A stretch of DNA of 64,000 bases, from positions 9,475,805 to 9,539,804 of the forward strand of contig NC_092120.1 of NCBI RefSeq assembly GCF_045679555.1, given 5' to 3'. The position numbers were made by a program, and so were the translations under genes. A model generated the notes under the pieces. It did not search any database. It was given only the letters and a program-made list of their open reading frames with translations, and had not been told where the DNA came from. This document shows positions 1 through 13,014 of this stretch, one piece after another. The DNA is from Salvelinus alpinus. Lineage: Eukaryota > Chordata > Actinopteri > Salmoniformes > Salmonidae. Each line of letters opens with the position of its first letter. Position 1 is the stretch's first letter.

Positions 1-739
1 AACAGGTTCAAAAGTATCTATATCCACATTAAAACGAGTCCTATATCGCAATAACCTGAAAGGCCGCTCAGCAAGGAAGAAGCCACTGCTCCAAAAGCGC
101 CATAAAAAAGTCAGACTACGGTTTGCAATAGCACATGGGGACAAAGATCGTACTTTTTGGAGAAATGTCCTCTGGTATGATGAAACAAAAATAGAACTGT
201 TTGGCCATAATGACCATCGTTATGTTTGGAGGAAAAAGGGGGAGGCTTGCAAGCCAAAGAACACCATCCCAACTGTGAAGCACGGGGGTGGCAGCATCAT
301 GTTGTGGGGGGGCTTTGCTGAAGGAGGGACTGGTGCACTTTACAAAATAGATGGCATGATGAGGTAGGACAAATATGTGGATATATTGATGCAACATCTC
401 AAGACATCAGTCAGGAAGTTAAAGCTTGGTCGCAACTGTGTCTTCCAAATGGACAATGACCCCAAGCATACTTCCAAAGTTGTGGCAAAATGGCTTAAGG
501 ACAACAAAGTCAAGGTATTGGAGTGGCCATCACAAAGCCCTGACCTCAATCCTATAGACATTTTGTGGGCAGAACTGAAAAAGCGTGTGCGAGCAAGGAG
601 GCCTACAAACCTGACTCAGTTACACCAGCTCTGTCAGGCAGAATGGGCCAAAATTTCACCCAACTTATTGTGGGAAGCTTGTTACCTGAAATGTTTGACC
701 CGAGTTAAACAATTTAAAGGCATTGCTACCAAATACTAA
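1..739 (+). pseudogene. Tc1 transposase, degenerate, 5' end missing
   Basis: The region encodes the catalytic part of a Tc1/mariner DDE transposase, which cuts and pastes DNA at TA sites. The last 120 residues (377-739) are open and show the second catalytic Asp in DNDPKHTS, then the PSQSPDLNP motif. At the third acidic site the copy reads PIDILW where intact relatives read PIENLW, so Glu is replaced by Asp. Upstream, the reading frame is broken by stops (for example TAG at 365-367) and a shift, so only scattered pieces such as the WRKKG and LWGGFA segments can be followed. The copy is certainly non-functional. Confidence 0.88.
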
Positions 740-967
740 TTGAGTGTATGTAAACTTCTGACCTACTGGGAATGTGATGAAAGAAATCAAATCTGAAATA
801 AATCATTCTCTCTACTATTATTCTGACATTTCACATTCTTAAAATAAAGTGGGGATCCTAACTGACCTAAGGCAGGGAATCTTTATTCGGATTAAATGTC
901 AGGAATAGTTCAAAACTGAGTTTAAATGTACTTGGCTAAGGTGTATGTAAACTTCTGACTTCAACAG
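1..967 (+). mobile_element. Tc1-like transposon, right part, cut by window edge
   Basis: This is the right-hand portion of a Tc1 element of the salmonid family whose ends read like the copies at 39386 and 51637. The inverted-repeat end (gtatgtaaacttctgacttc) finishes at 967 and is followed by TA at 968-969, the expected Tc1 target. The left end lies outside the window. A pure TG repeat begins only 17 bp beyond the end. Confidence 0.9.
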
Positions 968-981
968 TAAGTACTTACACC

Positions 982-1127
<146 letters not shown>

Positions 1128-1297
1128 TGTACAGTATTTCCTGTCATTAAGGCAGGATAGCAATTATAGGAGTTGATCTACAAAATTATGAATATACCCT
1201 TCACACAGATGCAATTAAGAGTCTCTGAATATATTAGCCTCCCCTACCTACTGTAGCAGTAGTACAGACGGCTATCTGTGAGCCTCCTTCACTAAAG

Positions 1298-1692
1298 CCT
1301 TGTTCACATTGACAGTTTGAAGTGACTCAAGTAAATTAAATAATACAGATTCGAATCTCTTCTTTTTCCTGCAGTCTGAACTGCCAAAAAGCACATGGAA
1401 TCTGATATTTCAAGCCACATACACATCTGATTTCTGGCCATGCGATTTGTATCTGAACCCTCAAGTGGTTTTTAGACTGTTATTTGGCATATCTTGTTTC
1501 CTGTTTGCTATTATGTTGACAGTTTGACAAGAACATGTGGTAGCTAACTAGCTTGTTATTGTTTACAAACTAATTAGTGAATGTGCTAGAAAGCTAAAGA
1601 GCTACCTAGCTAGCTAGTTGACTGCTGTGGCTAGCCAAAACGGACTCGTTTTGAAAGTTGGATCATATGATAAACTCTGTGTGAACAGGGAC
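1298..1692. mobile_element. Possible MITE-like interspersed repeat
   Basis: The segment starts with cttgttcacattgacag and ends with ctgtgtgaacagggac, which are imperfect inverted repeats of each other around TGTTCACA/TGTGAACA. No coding capacity is seen. I recognise similar sequence as a dispersed salmonid repeat but cannot name a family or find a clear target duplication. Confidence 0.4.
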
Positions 1693-2249
1693 AATGAAAG
1701 CAGAGTATAGGAGATGAGAGAAGAGGATAGGGGGAGAGAGGAGAGAACAGCAGAGGAGTGGAAAATTAAGCTGTCACCTCATAGTCTATAGCACAGACAT
1801 AATCACGCACAACATGCATGTAAACCACTTGAAGCGTGACCAACATGTCTAACAGAAATGACAGGCGTGAACAACGATGTGTCTGTGTCATAATTGTGAC
1901 CCAAGCCCTGCTCAGATAATCTCTACCGACAACTCGCTGAGTTGTTGTAGTGCTGCTGCAAATGTACATTGTCCCAGGGCCGTTGGCAGTCATAATGTAA
2001 GTAACCTCATTTATGTACCTCTTACTCCCCTGAATGCCTCTGTCAATCCTACATCTATTGTATGGAGTGATCATGCACGTACAGTATGAACCTGAGTCAT
2101 ACTGTTAGAACTGAGGCAGTCTGCCCTAGTAGGAAGTCCACTGTAGCTCACCCTGCACTATCAGCTCAAACATAAATATCATGTCTACCTCTGATAGACA
2201 AGCCTCCCAGTAAAGCAATACAAATTAAACGATTTTCAGCACGCTTATA
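1693..2249. other. Non-coding stretch, nothing recognised
   Basis: No long open frame, RNA gene or known repeat stands out. It includes a short GA-rich tract at about 1715-1760. Confidence 0.5.
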
Positions 2250-3475
2250 GGGAAGGGCATTCAACAAGCACAGCACTTGCACAAATGACTGATGATTGGC
2301 TGAGAGAAATTGATAATAAAAAGATTGTGGGAGCTGTTTTGTTAGACTTCAGTGTAGCTTTTGACATTATCGATCATAATCTGCTGTTGGAAAAACATAC
2401 GCTTTATGGCTTTACATCCCCAGCTATATTGTGAATGAGAGTTACCTTTCTAACAGAACACAGAGGGTGTTCTTTAAAGGAAGCCTCTCCAACATAATCC
2501 AGTAAATTAGGCATTCCCCAGGGCAGCTGTCTAAGCACCTTACTTTTTTCAATCTTTACTAATGACCTGTCACTTGCTCTGAGTAAGCCTGTGTGTCTAT
2601 ATATGCAAGTGACTCAGCACTATACACCTCAGCTAACGCAACAAGCGAAATCACTGCAACACTTAACAAAGAGCTGCAGTCAGTTTCAGAATGGGTGGCC
2701 AGCAATAAGTTAGTCCTAAATATTTTTTTAAAACTAAAAGCATTGTATTTGGGACAAATCATTCACTAAACCCTAAAGCTGAACTAAATCTTGTGATGAA
2801 TAATGTTGAAATTGAGCAAGTTGAAGAGACTAAACTGCTTGGAGTAACCCTGGATTGTAAACGGTCATGGTCAAAACAAATTGATGCAACAGTAGTGTCA
2901 CGTTCCTGACCTGTTTTCCTTTTTCTTGTATTTATTTAGTTGGTCAGGGCGTGAGTTGGGTGGGTTTGTCTATGTGGTATTTTCTATGTTGGGATGTTTG
3001 TGTCCGGCCGGGTATGATTCTCAATCAGAGACAGCTGTCAATCGTTGTCCCTGATTGAGAATCATACTTAGGCAGCCTGGGTTTCACTTGTGTTTTTGTG
3101 GGTGTTTGTCTTCCGTGTAGTCGTTTTGCCACACGGGACTGTTTGTCGGTTTTCTATTTGTTATTTTGTTTCATTATAGTGTTCCGTTCGATGCTAATAA
3201 ATTATGGACACTAACCACACCGCGTATTGGTCCGATCCTTCTCGCCTCTCCTCGTCCGAGGAGGAGGAATTAGAAAGCCGTGACAAGTAGCTAAGATGGG
3301 GAGAAGTATGTCCATAATAAAGCTCTACTCTGCCTTCTTATCACTATCAACAAAACAGGCCCTAGTTCTGTCTCACCTGGACAACTGTCCAGTCGTGTGG
3401 TCAAGTGCCACAAAGAGAGACTTAGGAAAATTACAACTGGTCCAGAACAGGGCAGCACAGCTGACATTTTGCGGG
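2250..3475 (+). pseudogene. Non-LTR retrotransposon (LINE) reverse transcriptase fragment, split by a solo LTR
   Basis: Conceptual translation with frameshifts gives reverse transcriptase blocks in order. The motif-A block VGAVLLDFSVAFDIIDHNLL is at 2326-2385. It is followed by SYLSNRTQRVFF (2441-2475), a degenerate GIPQG-type block, NKELQSVSEWVASNKLVLN (about 2667-2723) and EETKLLGVTLDCK (2825-2863). After the inserted LTR (2896-3285) it resumes with KMGRSMSIIK and ALVLSHLDNCPVVWSSATKR (about 3357-3417), and ends near LQLVQNRAAQL. The order and spacing fit the Jockey/L2 type of APE-class LINE. Stops and frameshifts make it dead. The 5' end, endonuclease and 3' tail are missing. Confidence 0.8.
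2896..3285 (+). mobile_element. Solo LTR (family 1) with 5-bp target duplication
   Basis: A 390-bp element begins TGTCACGTTCC and ends GCCGTGACA, and is flanked on both sides by agtag (2891-2895 and 3286-3290). TG...CA ends with a 5-bp duplication are the signature of an LTR retrotransposon, probably Gypsy-type. Removing it restores the LINE sequence across the break. It holds a polyadenylation signal aataaa at about 3198 and a strong 22-bp-arm hairpin at 3012-3067. No internal region is present, so it is a solo LTR left by recombination. A related copy lies at 19182-19537 in the opposite orientation. Confidence 0.85.
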
Positions 3476-3943
3476 TGGGGAGAGAGCGACAGATGGAGGA
3501 GCCGAGGAGGAGGCTTGGCTTGGCTTGAAAGGGAAATGGGGATACCTAGTCAGTTGTACAACTGAAAGCGCTGGTCATTTTGTTATGACATGCATTATCT
3601 GAATTACGCCCATAGAATTATACCTACGGATGAACGGCTTCTATGGAGCAACTTTGAATGTCTTTGAACTTCAGATATTTGGCTTAACGTTGGACCAGAG
3701 CTAGCCAGGTGGCTAACAAAATTGTGTGTGCAGAGGGGCACCAGAAAAAATTAAAAACATGTCTTACCTTTTTGTAGTTAATAAATCCAATGTGGAAACT
3801 GATAACTATAGTATCCTTAACTAGCATTGAAAAAGTGAATCCATTCTTCTGTAATTAAAAATCTCTCTCTAATTTCTGAATCACGCTTGTAACATCAGTA
3901 GGCTGCAGTAGCCTATGCTTCAGAGGGGGAGAGGCAGGTAGCG

Positions 3944-3978
<35 letters not shown>

Positions 3979-4368
3979 AAAGGTTTTCAGCTGGCAGGCA
4001 GACACTTAAATAAGTTTCTGAATGAGAGTTTTGTGGGGACTGAAAACAATGTATAATTTATAAACAGGTTTACGGTGCATCAGCAAATTGACGTCTGGAT
4101 TCATTTAGTGACGAGACGTCAACTTGTCAGAGTGTGTGTGTGTCTGGGGATGGCTACTTGCAGAGGCAAACTGAGGTGTGTGTGTACTGTAGGTGTATAA
4201 TGTAAAATGAAACCTCTCATATTTGAGTGTATCGCAGAAAAATTTTGATAAATATGCAGGAGCTGTCAGCAGTGTTCTGGCACTATACACACCATGTTGT
4301 GTGTGTTGTATATGTATTTATATACATTATATGTATATATTTATATTCCGGACTCTGACATTGAGGGG
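3476..4368. other. Non-coding stretch with a short (CA)n
   Basis: No gene is seen. Bases 3539-3566 (gatacctagtcagttgtaca) match the outer end of the SINE at 60507, so a SINE end fragment lies here. A (CA)n tract of about 14 units is at 3948-3975. Confidence 0.5.
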
Positions 4369-4500
4369 GGGTTGTGTTTGTATATTTTATTGCTAGGTAT
4401 TACTGCACGGTTGGAGCTAGAAAGACAAGCATTTTACTGCACCTGTGATAACATCTGCAAATCTTTGTCCGCGATCAATAAACTTAGATTTGAATTTGAT
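4369..4500 (+). repeat. 3'-end fragment of an interspersed retroelement
   Basis: The stretch tattgctaggtattactgca through caataaacttagatttgaat resembles the common salmonid retroelement 3' tail that ends in a TTTGATTTGA-like run. It is only a terminal fragment, with no coding part. Confidence 0.5.
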
Positions 4501-5128
4501 TTCGAACAAACGACACACACATGCACACACACCTCCCTGGTTCAGCTTAATTTCTCAGACACACGAGAGAGGTGTGAGGTGCTTAGGAGATAGATAAACA
4601 CAAACAAACAAACAAGCACACAGAGTTGGCAGTGGGAGAGTTGGCAGTGGGAGATAAGCCTCCTGCTTGTTAGACTGACTGGTCAGTTTACTCATTAGTT
4701 AAAGGAGAATTTACCCCCAAAACTATGTTGTTTGATGTTTCCACTTACAGTGTACCTAAACTGTTGCCAAGCAACCAATGTAGGTATTTTCAGCAGCCCC
4801 TCATTAGTTTAGCATACTAACTTGTGTGTCCAAAGAAATCCATAGAGCAGGTGTTAAAGCCCCAAACCACCTTGAAGTTATTTCTGTTCAAGTTCTATCA
4901 CCATATTATTATGTGGCCAGATTTGCTCAATCACTTCAATGGACCCATTTCTGCTGATGTTCCACTTGGGAGAGATGCCTAGCTCAGAGGAAGAGGGTGA
5001 AATGTCAAAACAGCCAAGAAAGAGGTGATTTGACTTTACAGAGCGTGGCCATATGCTTAGTGATTACCTTCCAAAACACAGACTCATACAAATCTAATCA
5101 TAAATTCTCTCTTCTGAGGGCTTTCACG

Positions 5129-5163
<35 letters not shown>

Positions 5164-6236
5164 CTGTATATGCTCACACTCACTCACACACACAAACATG
5201 CAAGTGTATACACTTACTCACCCACACACAAGTGCACAAAAATACACACATACACCTTTTTATAACTCTGCATGTTCCAGCCTCTAAAGATTAGTGTCAC
5301 TTTGACATTTTCACTGCTCTAATATTACCTGAACACAAACACCCCCCTCTCTACTACTCCCTCCCTCCCGTTGTGTTCTCCTCCATCACCACCCCTCCTT
5401 CCCTCCCTCCTTTCTCTTTTCCTTGGCTCAAGCATATTACTGAAGAAATTGGTGCCGATGGAGTCTGTCACTGTATGACCTAGAGCTTACAGAAGAAAAG
5501 GAGAGAGAATAAGAAAGAGGGGGAAGAGGGGAGGGAAACAGAGAAGGGTGCGGAAGTGTAGAGGAAACAGGTAATGGGAAGAGGAGCGGGAAACAGAGGG
5601 ACAGAATGGGCAAAATGGAGAAAGGGGCACAGAGCGAGAGGGAAAGCAAGAGAGAGGGACTCAAATTAAATTCCCATCATGTCAGGGCAGAGCAGGATTC
5701 AGTAGTGTTTATTGGCAGCTCCTAGCCTCAGGGAAATTACATTCTGCTGCAGAGCGTGAACACACTGACACACCCCCACCCACCCACCCACCCACACACC
5801 CACACTGATAGACAGCAGTTTGTGTCCTAGGGGGTGGCCGCTGAGGAAACCCACTCACGTCAAGTCACTCTAGACGCATGACTGGGTGTGGGGGTGGATG
5901 GGGGAGAATTTTTTTATTGTATCCTAGGCTAGCCCATGTCTCCTCTCTTAGATCAAGATCAACCACACCAACACAAGTCTGTTTTAACGTAGTGACATGA
6001 AGATCTAACGTAGCGTTATGAAGGTTTAACGTAGTGTTATGAAGGATGAAATTGTTCCACTCTACACTGCTGCTTTCCATAAACACCACTGAGGTCAGAA
6101 CATCTGGAGTTGACATCTGTGACAACATAACTAACATCTCTCTTTCCCTCTTTCTAACCCTTCTCTCTTTATCTCTCGCTCCACTCATTTTTCTCTGTGT
6201 CCCTCTGTCTCTCTCTTTCACTCTCTCTCTCTCTAG
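4501..6236 (+). other. Upstream intron or flank of the zinc finger gene
   Basis: There is no convincing exon. The segment holds CA-rich patches (5129-5162), a purine-rich tract (5490-5660) and a CCCA-rich patch (5770-5810). A long pyrimidine tract (6139-6234) serves as the polypyrimidine tract of the acceptor at 6235-6236. Confidence 0.6.
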
Positions 6237-6847
<611 letters not shown>

Positions 6848-6937
6848 CAGTGGTTCTTCCTTTAAAAGTTACGAGTTTATGCCGTGACCGTTTGTGGTAG
6901 ATGGTGGCATTCTGTCATTGCACCACACTATTACAAA

Positions 6938-8418
6938 TAGAGGTCGACCGATAAGGATTTTCACAACACCGATACCGATTATTGGAGGACCAAAAAAAGC
7001 CGATACCAATTAATCGGATGATTATTTTAATATATATATTTGTAATAATGACAATTACAACAATTCTGAATGAACAATTATTTTAACTTAATATAATACA
7101 TCAATAAAATCAATTTAGTCTGAAATAAATAATGAAACATGTTCAATTTGGTTTAAATAATGCAAAAACACAGTGTTGGAGAAGAAAGTAAAAGTGCAAT
7201 ATGTGCCATGTAAAAAAACTAACGTTTAAGTTCCTTGCTCAGAACATATGAAAGCTGGTGGTTCCTTTTAACATGATTTTTCAATATTCCCAGGTAAGAA
7301 GTTTTAGGTTGTAGTTATTATGGGACTACTTCTCTCTATACTATTTGTATTTCATATACCTTTGACTATTGGATGTTCTAATAGGTACTTTAGTATTGCC
7401 AGCCTAATCTCGGGAGTTGATAGGCTTGAAGTCATAAACAGCGCAATGCTTGAAGCACAGCAAAGAGCTGCTGGCAAATGCAGGAAAGTGCTGTTTGAAT
7501 GAATGGTTACGAGCCTGCTGCTGCCTACCACCACTCAGTCAGACTGCTCTATAAAATCATAGACTTAGTTATAATATAATAACACACAGAAATACGAGCC
7601 TTAGGTCATTAATATGGTCAAATCCGGAAACTATCATTTCGAAAACAAAACGTTTATTCTTTCAGTGAAATACGAAACCGTTACGTATTTTGATCTAATG
7701 GGTGGCATCCCTAAGTCTAAATATTGCTGTTACATTACACAACCTTCAATGTTATGTCATAATTCTGTACAATTCTGGCAAATTAATTATGGTCTTTGTT
7801 AGGAAGAAATGGTCTTCACACAGTTCGCAACGAGCCTGGTGGCCCAAACTGCTGCATATACCCTGACTCTGCTTACACAGAACGCAAGAGAAGTGACACA
7901 ATTTCCCTAGTTAAAAGAAATTCATGTTAGCAGGCAATATTAACTAAATATGCATGTTTAAAAATATATACTTGTGTATTGATTTGAAGAAACGCATTGA
8001 TGTTTATGGTTAGGTACACATTGGTGCAATGACCGTGCTTTTTTCGCGAATGCGCTTGTTAAATCACCCGTTTGGCGAAGTAGGCTGTGATTCAATGATA
8101 AATTAACAGGCATCGCATCGATTATATGCAACGCAGGACAAGCTAGATAAACTAGTAATATCATCAACCATGTGTAGTTAACTAGTGATCATGTTAAGAT
8201 TGATTGTTTTTTATAAGATAAGTTTAATGCTAGCTAGCACCTTACCTTGGCTTCTTGCTGCACTCTCATAACAGGTAGTCAGCCTGCCACGAGGTCTCCT
8301 CGTGGAGTGCAATGTAATCGGCCATAATCAGTGTCCAAAAATGCAGATTACCGATTGTTATGAAAACTTGAAATCGGCCCTAACTAATCGGCCATTCCGA
8401 TTAATCGGTCAACCTCTA
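6938..8418. mobile_element. Non-autonomous hAT-like element with 8-bp target duplication
   Basis: The ends TAGAGGTCGACCGAT and ATCGGTCAACCTCTA are inverted repeats with one mismatch. The flanks are attacaaa (6930-6937) and attacaag (8419-8426), a 7/8 match and the length expected for hAT. Near both ends the sequence is rich in ATCGG/CCGAT subrepeats. No transposase frame is present. The small open frames inside (for example 7320-7502) have stop-rich surroundings and no recognisable domain. Confidence 0.8.
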
Positions 8419-8559
8419 ATTACAAGGGGAGTTAGAACGCTGATTTATTGGTAGTCTAAACTGTGGCAATTAATGGAGGCGTTTTCAGTCTGAGAGTCTC
8501 ATCTGGCACTAGAGTCCTGCATCAGGCAGCAACAACAAAAACTGTTGGTGGTCCTGGAG

Positions 8560-8640
8560 TTAAGGGAGAACTTGGGTAAATACAATGTGGGAATTTCACT
8601 TGACATGTGGACTGACGATTTTCCAAAAAATAGACACGGT
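8560..8640 (+). pseudogene. hAT transposase remnant
   Basis: The frame starting near 8574 reads GKYNVGISLDMWTDDFPKN, which matches the conserved hAT transposase core segment of the form (S/A)-L-D-M-W-T-D-D-(Y/F). The frame is not open for long on either side, so this is a relic. It is the main coding evidence that the 6848-17144 host element is a hAT. Confidence 0.5.
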
Positions 8641-9325
8641 GGGCTTTTGGTTTCTCTCCCTCTAAAGAACAAACTGGTTTTATCTACAAATTAGTAAGAA
8701 TGTCTCACCTCATGTTCAAGAATGGCTTTTTTCCAATTTATTCAGATTGCAATCGCTCGCTTTCGGTTATTTGAAACTAAATAATCTCCAAAATATCGTT
8801 AAACAATGCAATTATTATTATTAACCCTGCATTACAATTCTATAAAAGCCCCTTAGATATCCTCACAGATTTGCCCTAATGAAAAATGCACCTTAGATAT
8901 TAATTTAGAATCCTCCAATCATCTACATGTAATTATTGGTGGAGAGTCACATCATTGGCGTAGAGTCAGGCGGCATTGGCTGAGTTGAAGAGGGCGAGGA
9001 ACGAGATGGAGTCACAATCCATGCCAGGCAAACATGCAGATGATTATTTCAACAACATTTTAGTTGCAACAAGTTTGATCGGGTTTAAATCAGGAGACCT
9101 ACATGTAGAGATTTAAAAAATAGTTATAGCTATACTGTAGGCGACATGAGTAAGGTCTACTTACTCTTCTGGCGTCTTGACCCAGTTTATGCCCTTATTT
9201 GCAATGCAAACCATATAAAATGTAAAATTTAATATAAAATATAATATTTACATTTAATTATTTAAGAGTAGTATTTTAGATACTTTGTGCAAGACAATTG
9301 ATCAGCATTAAAAACTTTGTGGATA

Positions 9326-9482
9326 GGGCCACCCGAGAGGCGCAGCGGTCGAAGACACTTCATCTGCTACAGATGCTGGTTCAATACCTGTGCCGGCCGC
9401 GACCGGGAGACCCATGAGGCGACGCACAATTGGCCCACCATCGCCCAGGTTAGGGGAGGGTTTGGCCGGCCGGGCGGTGGGC
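9326..9482 (+). mobile_element. tRNA-derived SINE (salmonid SlmI-like)
   Basis: The sequence reads like a tRNA gene head: box A region gaggcgcagcggtc (9336-9349) and box B ggttcaatacc (9378-9388). It is followed by the tRNA-unrelated part with cgacgcacaattggcccacc, which is characteristic of salmonid SINEs. It is transcribed by RNA polymerase III in the family. Here the tail is degenerate and the 3' end is truncated near ggcggtgggc. Confidence 0.75.
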
Positions 9483-10626
9483 TGTGAATTCTGCAAACAA
9501 CGTTTCTAGAATGGGCTATTAGCAGGACAATAGTCTCTTCAACCATTACAAAGGATAGTCTAGTAGCTCGGCTACTGTAGGTGTGAAAACCCCCCACTCT
9601 AAAGTTTGACATTTCTAACTCCAAACCTCATGCAACTGCAAAATGTCAGATCAAGCATATACTGTACAGTGTTTATGCTTTCCTTAATAAAATAATGATA
9701 AAAATACTCGTTCAAAATGCAAATGTTTATTTCAACTATCAGCAGGACAATAGGGAATAAATATCACTGAATGACAGAGCATGGGATCTGGTCTTAATAA
9801 ATCTGATTTTTATTTCAAAATGTTAGGATAATTTTGCTCTTCACTCGCAGTCACTTAGTAGCCTAGGCCTAATCCCGACCGGTCCACACAAGTTTCGTCA
9901 ACTGTCTTCTGACTGTGATTAGAGTATTGTTGATTGCCTTTGCCGATCGCTCATCATCTTCAACCATCAGTGAGTCCATCTTACCGTGTCTAAAACCAGA
10001 TTTGCCCCAACAAAAAAATGCATCAAGCCCTACAAATATATACATTTATTATTAACCCTGCATTATAATTGTAATGCAGATGTTTATTTCGTTATGGATC
10101 CATACCGAATTACTATGGGAATAAATACCACTGAATGACATGTGGTCAACTATTTCAGCACCGTTTCCCGCTGCTCTGAGACCAGCATGGGGACGGTTTT
10201 ATTTTTTATTTTTTATTTCACCTTAATTTAACCAGGTAGGCTAGTTGGGAACAAGTTCTCATTCACAACTGCAACCTGGCCAAGATAAAGCAAAGCAGTT
10301 CGACACATACAACAACACAGAGTTACACATGGAATAAACAAACATACAGTTAACAATACAGTAGAAAAAGTATATATACAGTGTGTGCAAATGAAGTAGG
10401 ATAAGGGAGGTACGGCAATAAATAGGCCATGGTGGCGAAGTAATTACAATATATCAAGTAAACACAGGAATGGTAGATGTGCAGAAGATGAATGTGCAAG
10501 TAGAGATACTGGGGTGCAAAGGAGCAAGATAAATAAATAAATACAGTATGGGGATGAGGTAGTTGGATGGGCTATTTACAGATGGGCTATGTACAGGTGC
10601 AGTGATCTGTGAGCTGGTGCTTAAAG

Positions 10627-12310
10627 CTAGTGAGGGAGATAAGTCTCCAGCTTCAGTGATTTTTGCAGTTCGTTCCAGTCATTGGCAGCAGAGAACTGGA
10701 AGAAAAGGCAGCCAAAGGAATAATTGGCTTTGGGGGTGGCCAGTGAGATATACCTGCTGGAGCGCGTGCTAGGGGTGGGTACTGCTATGGTGACCAGTGA
10801 GCTGAGATAAGGTGGGGCTTTACCTAGCAGAGACTTGTAGATTACCTGGAGCCAGTGAGTTTGGCGACGAGTATGAAGCGAGGGCCAGCCAACGAGAGCG
10901 TACAGGTCGCAGCGGTGGGTAGTATATGGGGCTTTGGTGACAAAACGGATGGCACTGTGATAGACTGCATCCAATTTGTTGAGTAGAGTGTTGGAGGCTA
11001 TTTTGTAAATGACATCGTCGAAGTCGAGGATCGGTAGGATGGTCAGTTTTACAAGGGCATGTTTGGCAGCATGAGTGAAGGATGCTTTGTTGCGAAATAG
11101 GAAGCCGATTCTAGATTTAATTTTGGATTGGAGATGCTTAATGTGAGTCTGGAAGGAGAGTTTACAGTCTAACCAGACACTTAGGTATTTGTAGTTGTCC
11201 ACATATTCTAAGTCAAAACTGTACAGAGTAGAATACTGGACGGGCGGGCAGGTGCTGGCAGCGATTGGTTGAAGAGCATGCATTTAGTTTTACTTGCATT
11301 TAAGAGCAGTTGGAGGCCACGGAAGGAGAGTTGTATGGCATTGATGCTCGTCTGGAGGTTAGTTAACACAGTGTCCAAAGAAGGGCCAGAGGTATACAGA
11401 ATGGTGTCGTCTGCGTAGAGGTGGATCAGAGAATCACCAGCAGCAAGAGCGACATCATCCATGTATACAGAGAAGAGAGTCGGCCCGTGAGTTGAACCCT
11501 GTGGCACCCCCATAGAGACTGCCAGAGGTCCGGACAACAGGCCCTCCGATTTGACACACTGAACTCTATCAGAGAAGTAGTTGGTGAACCAGGCGAGGCA
11601 ATCATTTGATAAACCAGGGCTGTTGAGTCTGCCGATAAGAATGTGGTGATTGACAGAGTCGAAAGCCTTGGCCAGGTCAATGAATACGGCTGCACAGTAA
11701 TGTCTCTTATCGATGGCGGTTATGATATCGTTTAGGACCTTGAGCATGGCTAAGGTGCACCCATGAACAGCTCTGAAACCAGATTGCATAGCGGAGAAGG
11801 TACGGTGGGATTCGAAATGGTCGGTAATCTGTTTGTTAACTTGGCTTTCGAAGACCTTAGAAAGACAGGGTAGGATAGATATAGGTCTGTAGCAGTTTGG
11901 GTCTAGAGTGTCTCCCTCTTTGAAGAGGGGGATGACCGTGGCAGCTTTCCAATCTTCGGGAATCTCAGACGATACGAAAGAGAGGTTGAACAGGCTAGTA
12001 ATTGAACAGGCTAGTAATGCAACAATTTCGGCAGATCATTTTATAAAGAGAGGGTCCAGATTGTGTAGCCCGGCTGATTTGTAGGGGTCCAGATTTTGCA
12101 GCTCTTTCAGAACATCAGCTATCTGGATTTGGGTGAAGGAGAAATGGGGAGGCTTGGGCGAGTTGCTGTGGGGGGTGCAGGGCTCTTGATCGGGGTAGGG
12201 GTAGCCAGGTGGAAAGCATGGCCAGCCATAGAAAAATGCTTATTGAAATTCTCAATTATAGTGGATTTATCGGTGGTGACAGTGTTTCCTAGCCTCTGTG
12301 CAGTGGGCAT
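10627..12310 (-). pseudogene. LINE reverse transcriptase and C-terminal region
   Basis: In reading order on the minus strand, 12310-12119 gives the leader to the RT with FNKHFSMAGHAFHLATPTP. Then 11789-11208 gives motif A (FIDLAKAFDSVNHH), motif B (GVPQGS) and the catalytic YADD box (LYADDTILYTS). Bases 11283-10627 give the C-terminal segment with VDNYKYLSVWLDCKLSFQTH and GWPSLHTRRQTHWLQVIYKS. These pieces are in different frames: a frameshift lies near 11283-11208, and the link to 12119 is not open. It would copy its RNA into DNA at the insertion site if intact. The same C-terminal block recurs at 37120-37488. Confidence 0.85.
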
Positions 12311-13014
12311 CTAGGAGGAGGTGCTCTTATTCTCCATGGACTTGATCGCTGAGATCCTGGTTGAAAACAGCAGAGGTGTATTTCGAGGGCAAGTTGGTTA
12401 GGATGATGTCTATGAGGGTGCCCGTGTTTACAGATTTGGGGTTGTACCTGCTAGGTTCATTGATAATTTGTGTGAGATTGAGGGCATCAAGCTTACATGC
12501 TGACCATACCGGACACGTCGCAAAATAAATTTAGAAATCCATGTTATTCAATTATTGCACCCACACTGCCTGCGCGCACCAACGAGTGTCTGCAAGGCCA
12601 AGGGCTAAAATAGAACTCCTTTCTATTTCTGACGCAGATCGCGCTGAAAGTCCTGCCTCTCCCATCTCCTCATTGGTTTATAGAAGCAGGTACCCATGTG
12701 CCGTCTCCTCATTGGTTATACCCACGTGGGTGATTGAAAGACTAAATGTTTTGCCAGTTGTCGTGGTAAAAGTGTAGATGCCAATCACCATATAAGTTCA
12801 AAAATGAAATACCCTGGAAGGAGGAGAGATGACTAGAAACGATTCGGTTGGCCGTTATATGTGTGGATTAATTGTCGGAGTAGAAGACCTTGTGCATTTC
12901 AGGTAAAATAACAACTCAGTGTTTATATCCCAGGACAAATTAGCTAGCAACAGCAAGCTAGCTAAATAGAACAAATTAGCTAGCAAGTGCAAGCTAACTA
13001 GCTAAATTGCCATA

